Under the pieces are notes generated by a model. It had not been told where the DNA came from. It did no database searches and saw only the letters and a program-made list of their open reading frames with translations. A stretch of 64,000 bases of DNA, taken from Rhizobium etli CFN 42. Lineage in GTDB: Bacteria; Pseudomonadota; Alphaproteobacteria; Rhizobiales; Rhizobiaceae. Each line of letters opens with the position of its first letter. Within the stretch, counting starts at the first letter, position 1. The DNA is taken from positions 124,001 through 188,000 of the forward strand of contig NC_007762.1 in NCBI RefSeq assembly GCF_000092045.1, given 5' to 3'. Positions 1 to 8,033 of the stretch are shown one piece after another. The position numbers were made by a program, and so were the translations under genes.

Positions 1-529
1 CCTTGGGATCTGCTATACCTTGTACTTGCTCCTTGTTCTGCAAGCTCCTTCTTTGGTTTCGCAGGATCCGCGCCACCTGAGATTGCGGCGCGCGGGGAAG
101 GACGCACAGTGGGTGAGTTAACCGCTACATCGCGCGCAGTCGGTGTCTTGGTGGCCGGCCCCGGCCTTTCAACGATCCGTAGTGGCGAAAAGCGTGGAAG
201 TTGCTTAATCCCAATTCGCATCTCACTGCTCCTTAAAAGTTAAAATTGGAACTGTAACATTAACGACGCATCGATCAAAAGTTGGGATGTGACGGCTTGA
301 CCAGAGTTGGCCGGATGCTGGCTTGGCGACTAAGACGCATGTGAAACTCCCCGCGCCACTATTTCTCAAAGCAGAGGCATTTCTGTGGAGGATGTGGTTA
401 TATACCACAATGCTTGGGATGAGCGTCAACGCATGCGCGTTACAGTTGTAATGTAGCTGCTGCGGTCCGTTCACGCGTCGAGCTAGCACCTCTTCAACCA
501 CAGGAGATTGACTTCCTCTCGGTTTCAAC
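1..529. other. Left flank without a recognisable gene
   Basis: I see no supportable gene here. It lies downstream of the degraded IS5 transposase. An open frame continues across part of it on the - strand, but that is only read-through past the frameshift in the transposase remnant. Confidence 0.5.
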
Positions 530-1146
530 AATATCCGCACCTTGCCAAGCGTCGTGTCAGGAGCCGAATGTGGGCGATAGTGATCCAGGCCTCGGCTGAT
601 GCGACGGACTTTTCCCAATCCTTCGCCAATCGTCGGCATCTGCCAAGCCATGCGAAGGTGCGCTCCACGACCCAGCGACGCGGCAGAACCTCGAGGCCCC
701 TTGGCCTTATCGGTCCGCTTGACGATCTTGAGCGTGAACGCAGCGATCTTTTGCAGTGCGCCCTTCAGCTTCGGTCCGGCATAAACACCATCGGCGAAGA
801 TATGCCTCAGCCACGGCCAGCGCCTGATGGTTTTGAGGACGGCAGGCGCGCCGTCGCGATCCTGAATATCGGCGCTGTGAACCATGAGGCCGACCATCAG
901 TCCGAGCGTGTCGACGACGATATGACGCTTGCGTCCCTTGATCTTCTTGCCCGCGTCATAGCCCGAAATTCCCCCACGTTCCGTGATTTTCACGCTTTGA
1001 CTGTCGATCACGCCCGCAGACGGCGAGGCCTCCCGACATTCCAAGTCACGCGCCTCCATCACAAGATGATGGTTGATCCGGCCCCATAACCCTGTCGCTC
1101 GCCATTGTAGAAATAGGACTGCAGGCGGAACATCCCTGGGCATCAT
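530..1146 (-). pseudogene. IS5-family transposase remnant, 5'-truncated and frameshifted
   Basis: The - strand encodes the core of an IS5-family DDE transposase. It shows INHHLVM, then VIDSQSVK with the first Asp, GYDAGKKIKGRKRH, and IFADGVYAG with the second Asp. One frameshift near position 700 moves the rest ([13 protein letters not shown] with the catalytic Glu, then [13 protein letters not shown]) into another frame. About 60 N-terminal residues of the family are missing upstream of 1146. The copy cannot make an active transposase. It abuts an IS256-family remnant, so this edge is a patchwork of dead IS copies. Confidence 0.85.
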
Positions 1147-1271
1147 GGATCGCTAGACCTTGCCCATTCCTTTTCCCAAAGATCGAAGAGGCTGGCGACG
1201 ATGGCCATAGACTTCTTCTGACGCAGCGTGGAGCGGCTGTCGGCATCCCGACCGCGGGCCTCAGCCCCCGG

Positions 1272-1798
1272 ATTCATTTCATGAGGAACGTGCTCGCGCA
1301 TGCTGGAAAGAGCGGTAGGCGGGTGGTCTCCGCTTTCATTGCAACGGCCTTTGCCCAGGAGACGCCGGAGGCAGCAAGCGCTCAATGGCGCAGCGTCGCC
1401 GATCAGATCAGACCAAAAGTGCCGGAGCTCGCCACCATCATGGACGATGCGGAAGAGGACGTGCTTGCCTACATGACTTTTCCGAAAGAGCATCGGGCAA
1501 AGTTGCATTCGACGAATCCAATCGAGCGTCTCAACGGCGAAATCAAGCGACGTACCGAGGTCGTCGGTATCTTTCCGAACGATGATGCTATCGTCCGTCT
1601 CGTCGGCGCATTGCTGCTCGAACAGAATGATGAATGGGCCGTCCAACGCGCCAGATACATGACCCTTGAGACCATGGCGCAAATGAGCGATGATCCGCAA
1701 ATCAGTCTGCCCGCTGTGGCTCGCTGATATCCCTCCGACCCAATGTCGGAAAGCACGGCCATCAGCCGCGACCTACACCACTTCCATGGACACGATCC
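1272..1798 (+). pseudogene. IS256-family transposase C-terminal remnant plus right end of the IS
   Basis: The frame from 1272 to 1727 encodes the last 150 or so residues of an IS256 (Mutator-type) transposase. It includes HFMRNVLAHAGKSGRR, the FPKEHRAKLHSTNPIERLN block with the catalytic Glu region, and a natural C-terminus ending in LPAVAR. The first two-thirds of the gene are missing. The bases after the stop run to about 1798 and match the region after a second copy at 19462-19928, ending in a terminal sequence of the type ACACCAC..GGACACGATC. This is a deleted, non-autonomous copy. Confidence 0.85.
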
Positions 1799-2661
1799 CA
1801 CGGGCGTTTTAGACTGGATCGAGCTGGGAGGTTTGCTATTAGAAGATATGAAAAGTCGTCATCAAACCGCCCGAGCTTGGGTTCGGCGCGGCTTTTACCT
1901 TTTCTGGTCCTTGAAGTTCTCCATCGCAAATGCTGGAACTGTTGCACGGATTCGAATTGCCCCGGCTTAATTTGCTCAACGATAACCAAATGAGCGTTTT
2001 AGCGCAACGATGTGCTGGGTGACTGCGAAGTAGTTTGCACATTTCTGCATTTGAAGATCGTGACGACTTTTGCGGACGGTATCCCCACAAGTCGCCAATG
2101 AAGCGGTCCGCTCTTGAGCGTATAACAAAACCTGCTTCACGTAAGGTCGGTGAAGGCCGCAGGTTAGGCTGCTTTAATCAATCCGTGCGACAGCCACTCC
2201 GCGGGCGCGGCTTGCCGACCTTCTCAACCGCATCGCCGCGCGTCATCTTCGCAAGAAGGATTGGCTTGCATAGCTAACGAGCGACAAATGCAACACGATT
2301 TTGGTTCAGCTAGTCGGTTCTGGGTGTTAGACGTACGACTTGGAAACACCGGAGTTACACGACGATGGATTGCGAGACCAAGCGTCCTCTAGCACAGAGC
2401 GCGCGCGGCCGACCGAGATTGCGAAACGCTTGAAAGCGAAAACTCCGGTCGAAAACGCAAACCCACACGGTCTTTCCAACTCACCGCCAAACATGAGGTT
2501 TGGCCGAAGACGCTTCCTTCAAACATTTTAGGGGCGGCTCAAACGGGGGCCGATTCAACCAGCGCTTTGCGTAGCATAGCAGCAGACCGCGACGCCTTTA
2601 AGATTGCAGGCCGTTTAACACTACTCCCCGTCGACTCAGCAAACAAAGAGACGAGTTGAAA
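1799..2661. other. Gene-free stretch upstream of effector candidate 1
   Basis: About 860 bases with only short open frames in both directions and no family I recognise. It probably holds the promoter of the gene at 2662. I looked for a nod box, a vir box and a tts box and found no convincing match. A ribosome-binding sequence rich in purines (AGAGACGAG) sits just before the start codon of the next gene. Confidence 0.4.
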
Positions 2662-3819
2662 ATGAACAACGAGTTTTCCATGAAAGACAGCTTGGATACC
2701 TTCGTTGCACTGGCGAACCTATCAAGGTTAAAGAAACGCTGGGCCAACCGCACTAATGAGTTGTGGGATATGGCTGAAGCTACAATAGCACGCGAACGGG
2801 CGGTAGGCTATATCGGGGAGTGCATCGCTGAAGGAATCCATAGGCGTGAGCCGGCGGTCTTTTGTCCGGAGATTCAGACTCGCTTCCACGCTGTGGGCCT
2901 TATGATTGATGAGCATATTGACCCAGGCCGCCCAACACTCAATCGGCGGCGCTTGCTGATTGAACGAGTTGGGAAGTTTACCGACTTCGCTCCCTACCAG
3001 CAAGGGCTCGGCTGGACTGCTACCGGTGAAACAATCGCTGAGAGCTTAAATGCTATTGACAAATCCGAGGAGCTTTTTCGGTTCCTTCGAGCGCGGGAGA
3101 GGGGCCTGCCCAGACAGGTGCGACCCACCATCCCGTTCACGTCTGAGCAGGCAATAGAGCTGGTTGATGAGGTGAGCCATTTGTATGAGGATATTAGAGA
3201 GCGCCTGTACACGATAGACCATTTATTCCAAGATCGGTCGAGGGACGACGTCGCGTTGATCCATGATATCGAGCCCAGTATCGGCTTGCTTTCCCATCAG
3301 TTGGAAAGGGAAAAGCGAGATCCAACGCTGGTACGCCTTGATGGTGAGGCCGAGGCGAGGCGAGCGGATGTCGATCATGACCCGTTCTTCGAGGCGCAAT
3401 CTGCACCCTCGCCCGCATCAGGGACAGAGGGCTTAAGCAGCCGAACGGCCTCGCCTGGTAGCAACGAATTGTTTCGGGACGAAAATGTCTCTCCTGAAAG
3501 GTCACAGCGATCGAACGAGGACAGCCACTCTTCGGGGGCGTTCGATGACGACCGGTCGGCGTGGAGAGCGTATGTGACTGGAGAAGGGAGCCATACCAAA
3601 GCTGCAACTGGTCGTATGGAAGATGGTGTAGATGACGCGGAGAGGCTAGCTTTTGACCCCGCTACCATTAGCTTTCGCAAGTCAAAAGGCACTTCGTTGC
3701 AAGAACCGGCCGCCGCGCTGGGATCGAAGGCGGCGCATGATGAGATCAATGGATCGGAAGGCAATCGACGCGAATTAAACGAGCGTAAGCGGACTCGCAG
3801 CCCCGGGTTAGATTATTAA
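2662..3819 (+). CDS. Candidate type IV secretion effector 1, unknown family
   Basis: Encodes 385 aa from ATG 2662; a TTG two codons upstream could also serve. I do not recognise the family. The first 250 residues are mixed alpha-helical in character with no signal peptide or membrane segment. Residues from about 235 to the end are hydrophilic, Ser/Glu/Asp-rich and look disordered. The last 16 residues are strongly basic and contain RELNERKRTRS. The neighbouring 525-aa protein ends in the similar RELEERERANS. Such C-terminal Arg-patterned tails are known as VirB/VirD4 translocation signals (VirF, VirE2 and rhizobial effectors). The function is inferred, not shown. virB gene remnants 11 kb away make the idea plausible. 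The coding sequence is visibly less GC-rich than the tra genes. Confidence 0.55.
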   Translation: MNNEFSMKDSLDTFVALANLSRLKKRWANRTNELWDMAEATIARERAVGYIGECIAEGIHRREPAVFCPEIQTRFHAVGLMIDEHIDPGRPTLNRRRLLIERVGKFTDFAPYQQGLGWTATGETIAESLNAIDKSEELFRFLRARERGLPRQVRPTIPFTSEQAIELVDEVSHLYEDIRERLYTIDHLFQDRSRDDVALIHDIEPSIGLLSHQLEREKRDPTLVRLDGEAEARRADVDHDPFFEAQSAPSPASGTEGLSSRTASPGSNELFRDENVSPERSQRSNEDSHSSGAFDDDRSAWRAYVTGEGSHTKAATGRMEDGVDDAERLAFDPATISFRKSKGTSLQEPAAALGSKAAHDEINGSEGNRRELNERKRTRSPGLDY

Positions 3820-4133
3820 ACTCACGATTCGCGCGTTCGAGCGGCCGTTTGTTGCAAGAGAGAAAATCTCTGATGCCGCTCTGGTGCGTGCAAGCCATGC
3901 GCCCGCCTTCGCGCAGCGGCGCATAAGGCCGCGGCCCGTGATGAAGTCCCCGGATCCCCGGATCGGGTTTCAATCAAATTAACGCGCTCGGAGCGTCTTG
4001 AGAATCTCGGATTAATCCAATCCCCGGTTCGTCCGGTTCCCATCATCTCATCACCCTCACTACCTGCCGTCCAGCTTGCTACTCCGTGTTGCCGAACGGC
4101 AGATCCTGTTATGCCGCGCAAGCACTAAGCGGC

Positions 4134-4178
4134 AAGCAGACCCCATCTGGCGTCGACACCCTTGGTCCCGGCAATGCA
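4134..4178. repeat. 45-bp direct repeat, copy 1
   Basis: Core with GACCCCATCTGGCGTCGA, then CCTTGG, CCCGG and AATGCA. It recurs in the same orientation at 6227-6270 with only a few substitutions. The two copies bracket the 525-aa gene. The nature of the repeat is unknown. Confidence 0.75.
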
Positions 4179-4362
4179 GGTAGTCATCCTCCAGGGGCAT
4201 GCCGGAAGGGGATCGCGCCGCGATTACCTCTCCATGTATTGATCCGGTATCGACAATCAAAATTGTCCGCGAGCGCTCCCGCAACGAGCGAGAGGATCAT
4301 TTAAAAAACAACGTGGTCGACCCTTGACAGGTGGCCAGTTGCCACGAAAAGTTACCTATCTC

Positions 4363-5940
4363 TCAGAGGCTGATCGAGTTGGCCCTCTCACGTTCCTCCA
4401 GTTCGCGTGGCCGCTTACTCCCATTAGGCGATTTGCCTATTTCAATATCTCCATTGACGTTATGGCTGGAAGAGCCGGAAGTCCCTTGTAAGGGGTGCGG
4501 CGCTTTTATTTTTGGTGATATAGATCGTGCCAGATTTTCAGCCGGCGCCACCACCTTTGACTCATTGCGATGCGGCAGTTTTAGTTTCTGTTGACCAGGC
4601 ATATTGGCTGCCTTGGCAAGTTCAAGCATGACTTGGGAATGTTCTAAATCGATTTTGCTCGACCGTACGGGTACTGTTGATCTCTTTAGATGATCATTCT
4701 CTGGCAGTTCGCGCAGACGACCTTGCCAGGCTCGGTGGTAACCCTCTATGGTTCGCACAAGCCTTTCCATCTCCAAAGTCCTTGATTTCAAGACGCGCGA
4801 ATAGCTGCGGAGCAACGAGAAAAGGGTCGGGGAATCTGCTGCCGTACTGTTCCGCTCCAGCCAGTATTCCCGGTGTTCCGACGCCGCTTTGAGGAACCAC
4901 GCGCGGCTCGCGAAGTTTCCGCGACGAGGGCCAACGACCGCGTCCATGGCATCAAGAACACGCGTTGCCATTTCCTTGGCGACTCTGTTACGCCCTCGTT
5001 GAGGAGGCGCTCGACGTATTGAGTCCCTAATCCCTTTTGGCAGTTGCTTGGGCAGGAAAAAACGATTACCACCACGCTGCCAGGTTAGGTCGCAATGCCG
5101 TTGTATCAACCTTGCGATGTCTACAGCAGTTTCTGGAGTTAACCTTTGTTGCGGTAGTAACTCCGATCTCCGAGGAACGATTTTCTCTTCAATGGCTCTG
5201 ATCACCGTCACTTTGCCATAGTGAAAGGAGTTCGGGATGAAGCCTATTTCGCCAGTGGTGGCCCTCGTTTCCACAATTTCCGCCTCCCGCTTAGCCCAGC
5301 GTGACAAGATTTCGCCACTTTCCCAAACCTCATCTACTACCGCCTGGCGCAGACCATTGAAAAAAGCGCCGTCCGGCACGATCTTGTCCAACAAAGTATT
5401 GAGCTCCTTCAGAGTGGCCTTCTGTAAAGCTGGATTACGGGGCGTACCGCTTGAAAAGTTTTCATCGAATTGATGAAGCTGCAGTTCATCGCGTCTGTGA
5501 CCCAGAATTTCAATGTGTGGGAATTCTCGCGGGTCGCCTTCTTTGGTTTTGGCGTATTGCTGCAGTTTCTCATAAAGTGCAGCAGCTACATTAGGAGAAA
5601 GAGCTATCGGGAACTGCGGGCGCCTTGCATAGATTTTATCAATGACGCGATGGAGTTCGTTAGGATCCGGGTTCGCGGTAAGCTCACCAATATTAGCTCG
5701 ATGTATTGCATTCAATGCATAGAGCCGTTGTTTATTATATGCAGGCGTATCGGGAATAGTTCGACTTAGAAGCCGGTCTATTCGAATTTCAAGTGCGTCC
5801 TTCAAGGAGCGGCCGGGGACTGGTCGCGGCCACTCTAATTCATTTCTAATGCTGCCGTCTGGAACATAGGCTGGAGTTCGGCTTCGCATGACATCCGTTA
5901 GATACTTGACCGCCATAATTTCTCTCGTGCGATTGGCCAT
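4363..5940 (-). CDS. Candidate type IV secretion effector 2, unknown family
   Basis: Encodes 525 aa from ATG 5940. A good ribosome-binding site (AGAAGGA) lies 9 bases upstream. I do not recognise the family. The body (residues 1-430) is basic, helical and soluble, with no signal peptide or membrane helix. The last 90 residues are low in hydrophobic content (Ser, Asn, Lys, Pro). The C-terminus contains KRPRELEERERANS, resembling the tail of the protein at 2662-3819 and the Arg-rich C-terminal signal described for VirD4-dependent substrates. The gene stands alone, bracketed by two copies of a 45-bp direct repeat. A sequence resembling the first half of a tts box lies about 490 bases upstream (6429-6449), so a type III effector is the alternative. 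The ORF is intact despite the decay around it, which suggests selection or recent arrival. Confidence 0.6.
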   Translation of the reverse strand: MANRTREIMAVKYLTDVMRSRTPAYVPDGSIRNELEWPRPVPGRSLKDALEIRIDRLLSRTIPDTPAYNKQRLYALNAIHRANIGELTANPDPNELHRVIDKIYARRPQFPIALSPNVAAALYEKLQQYAKTKEGDPREFPHIEILGHRRDELQLHQFDENFSSGTPRNPALQKATLKELNTLLDKIVPDGAFFNGLRQAVVDEVWESGEILSRWAKREAEIVETRATTGEIGFIPNSFHYGKVTVIRAIEEKIVPRRSELLPQQRLTPETAVDIARLIQRHCDLTWQRGGNRFFLPKQLPKGIRDSIRRAPPQRGRNRVAKEMATRVLDAMDAVVGPRRGNFASRAWFLKAASEHREYWLERNSTAADSPTLFSLLRSYSRVLKSRTLEMERLVRTIEGYHRAWQGRLRELPENDHLKRSTVPVRSSKIDLEHSQVMLELAKAANMPGQQKLKLPHRNESKVVAPAENLARSISPKIKAPHPLQGTSGSSSHNVNGDIEIGKSPNGSKRPRELEERERANSISL

Positions 5941-6226
5941 AGTGCGTGGTCCTTCTCACTTTCCGAAGCGCAAGCTTCATCGCCAGCGTTCACACTAAAT
6001 CGCGTCTTTGATGACGCATTGTCGCGTTGAAGCAAAACTTGTTCTAACAGCGATACTTTAACCCTGGGACGCCAGCAGCTCTAAGAAAACCAGGCCTCCT
6101 GAGCGGCGTCCGATTCTGCTTTTGAATTCGCCGATGTCGTTCACTGTCCTGATATGAACTATACCATGGAGGGCGAGTTGCTGGGGTGTGATTGCGTTAC
6201 ATCCGAAGCTAAAGTGAACCGTAAGA

Positions 6227-6270
6227 GCAAGACCCCATCTGGCGTCGATAACCTTGGCCCCGGTAATGCA
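6227..6270. repeat. 45-bp direct repeat, copy 2
   Basis: Second copy of the repeat at 4134-4178, same orientation, sharing GACCCCATCTGGCGTCGA and CCTTGG-CCCGG-AATGCA. It lies upstream of the 525-aa gene on the - strand. Confidence 0.75.
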
Positions 6271-6428
6271 ATATTCGATGGCGACCTGTCGTTGATGCGC
6301 CGGATCGACCGGCTATCATCTCGAATACGCCCATAGTACGTATCCGTCCGGCGAAGGCCGTCTATCCTGAATTGCCGATTGGCTTTAAGTCCATGGCCAT
6401 GCGCTACAATCATTTCCCCCATTGAGGT

Positions 6429-6449
6429 CTTGTCCGTCGACAATCTGAC
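6429..6449 (-). promoter_or_regulatory. Weak tts-box-like sequence
   Basis: Read on the - strand it begins GTCAGATTGTCGA, which fits the left half of the rhizobial TtsI-binding tts box (GTCAGnTTnTCGA). The right half (consensus AAGCT) does not match. It points toward the 525-aa gene 490 bases away. This may be chance. Confidence 0.2.
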
Positions 6450-6461
6450 CTTGACCAGGGA

Positions 6462-6640
6462 ATGAAGCGCAACGTTTCACAGACGAACAGATCATCACCG
6501 TTCTGAGGGAGCACGAGGCTGGCACGCCGGTCTCGGAGCTTTGCCGCAAGCACGGCGTCAGTAATGCCAGCATCTATAAATGGAAGACCAAATTCGGCGG
6601 CATGGACGTATCGGAAGCCAACCGGCTGAAGACTATGGGA
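6462..6640 (+). pseudogene. IS3-family OrfA remnant
   Basis: Encodes the N-terminal helix-turn-helix part of an IS3-family OrfA: RFTDEQIITVLREHEAG, then ELCRKHGVSNASIYKWK and FGGMDVSEANRLK. A one-base loss just after the ATG at 6462 breaks the frame, and the leucine-zipper end is missing. It is on the strand opposite to the nested IS3 element that starts at 7296 and differs from it in sequence, so it is an independent remnant. Confidence 0.75.
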
Positions 6641-6734
6641 CGCGCTTCACCTACCATGACACGGTCGATCATCTTCGAGGAGGCGACCGCCAATCGAGGT
6701 TCTCGCCGATCATGCTGGCGACTTCTTTCAGCGT

Positions 6735-7085
6735 TTAGATGAACCTTGAACGTGCCATCACGCAGCCTCGCATCGCCGGCGTCCAAAGCCACGGCAGTAA
6801 TTCCTGGAGGTGGTCCTTGGGGTGATCCTGTATCCTGGTCAGGACGTCTGTCAAATAGATCTCCGGTGGATTGTGGCCATGGAGTTTGGCAGTCTCAATG
6901 ATGGTCAGGATATTTGCGATGCGCTCGCCGCCCTTGTCTGGCCCGATGGCACGAAGGGTCTGACCGAAAATGGAATCGACGACCTTCAAAGTCTCCTCGC
7001 CGACATCCGGACGTGGGATGGTGGAATCCGCCAGTTCCTCGTCGATGAACAATGCGATCCTGTTCTTCAGTGCCATCGCGCGCAC
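6735..7085 (-). pseudogene. IS66-family TnpC C-terminal remnant
   Basis: The - strand shows IANILTIIETAKLHG, then YLTDVLTRIQDHP and LQELLPW, which are the conserved C-terminal signatures of IS66 TnpC transposases. The segment before them is rearranged relative to the family, and no catalytic core is present. It is a dead fragment. Confidence 0.65.
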
Positions 7086-7313
7086 AAAAACTGGCTATTT
7101 GCCGAGCAAATCACTCATCGCAGGGGATATCGTAGAGCGCACTCGAGGATCTCATCCGCGGCATGCACCCGATACGACCGCTGCGCACACACCTATTTCT
7201 CAAGCATATGCATCGCTGCAGCCGTCATCTTCTGGATGTGATTTAACGAGTCCTGAGCCTAGTGATTAAGGCCGCGACGCTCCGACGAAGCGAGATGACC
7301 TGCCACTGAATTT

Positions 7314-7487
7314 TCATCCGACTGCGATTGGAGCCTCGGCGGTTTTGAATATGCCAAGTGGCGCGGTGTGAGCAACCGGCGGAAACGCGAAGCTTTCATC
7401 TTGCGCAGCGTTGGAGCCGGTTGCGGCGATGGTCCCGGCATAGTCTGCCGGGGTCTGATATCCGAGCGATGAGTGCGGCCGGAAATT
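7314..7487 (-). pseudogene. IS3 orfB, 3' segment
   Basis: Encodes NFRPHSSLGYQTP, the well-known C-terminal motif of IS3 OrfB, and the natural end, with its stop at 7314-7316 just inside the IS end. It is the last of three pieces of one gene. The preceding codons (EWADDYN) are at 10116 onward, and the shared ATTGTA makes the join exact. Confidence 0.85.
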
Positions 7488-8026
7488 ATTGTACAACACG
7501 ACGACAGAACACCCACGGGACCGAGGTTCGCGAGCTTCTGTATCCGTGGCATCCCTGGTCCGGACGGCTTGTTCACGTGCATGAGGCGGTGTCTAAAGGG
7601 ACGCATATTTTCCGCTGCAGCCTTTCTGGTTCTTCTTCTGGTCGACTTCTTGAGGTCCCGTCGTGGATGTTCGACCGATCAGTGAGTGGTTGTTGGCGCA
7701 GCCTGGCGGTCCCGCACGTCGATCTCGCAAGCCTGCATTCTTTGGCAAGATTGCTGAAGGACGCTGATGCCTCATCGCAATCTTCGGTAATGGGCGCAGC
7801 ATTGGTCTTTCACGAAACGAGTCGGAGAGATGTTCATGCCTCGCCAGCCCATGACATGCCAGTTCGATCTGTTCTCGGCCCCGCAGCGGGGGAAGACGGC
7901 AGGGACGCCGCAATGGCCGGAGTTGCCGGAGGAGACCCGCCAAGCGTTGACGGTGCTCATCGTGCGGCTGTTCGTCGATCACGCAAAGTGCGGACATGCC
8001 TGCCAACAGAAGGAGGCCGGTCATGA
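7469..8026 (+). CDS. Hypothetical ORF upstream of the serine recombinase
   Basis: Open frame whose TGA stop overlaps the recombinase ATG as ATGA (8023-8026), a sign of translational coupling. The recognisable part begins inside the mobile element and contains LLYPWHPWSGR, VFRCSLSG-like and VPSWMFDR stretches. These resemble a small family (possibly DUF5372) often found beside rhizobial serine recombinases. The first in-frame ATG at 7469 lies in the IS3 target, so the true start is unsettled. The second half overlaps the 67-aa gene at 7830 in another frame and may not be coding in this one. Its role in recombination is unknown. Confidence 0.4.
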   Translation: MSAAGNYCTTRRQNTHGTEVRELLYPWHPWSGRLVHVHEAVSKGTHIFRCSLSGSSSGRLLEVPSWMFDRSVSGCWRSLAVPHVDLASLHSLARLLKDADASSQSSVMGAALVFHETSRRDVHASPAHDMPVRSVLGPAAGEDGRDAAMAGVAGGDPPSVDGAHRAAVRRSRKVRTCLPTEGGRS

Positions 8027-8033
8027 TGCATGA
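7830..8033 (+). CDS. Small conserved protein preceding the recombinase
   Basis: 67 aa (alternative start at 7836). It carries FDLFSAPQR, WPELPEETRQALT and LIVRLFVDHA. I know this pattern from short proteins encoded directly before large serine recombinases and some transposases in Rhizobiales; their function has not been defined as far as I know. It overlaps the recombinase start by 11 bases, suggesting coupled translation. It shares DNA with the hypothetical ORF ending at 8026 in a different frame; this frame is the better candidate here. Confidence 0.55.
   Translation: MFMPRQPMTCQFDLFSAPQRGKTAGTPQWPELPEETRQALTVLIVRLFVDHAKCGHACQQKEAGHDA

Noticed and set aside
1743..2531. Several frames of 60-110 codons
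   Set aside because: No recognisable family, weak starts and mutually overlapping in different frames.
1799..2661. nod box or vir box upstream of effector candidate 1
   Set aside because: No sequence with the required spacing and core bases was found by eye.
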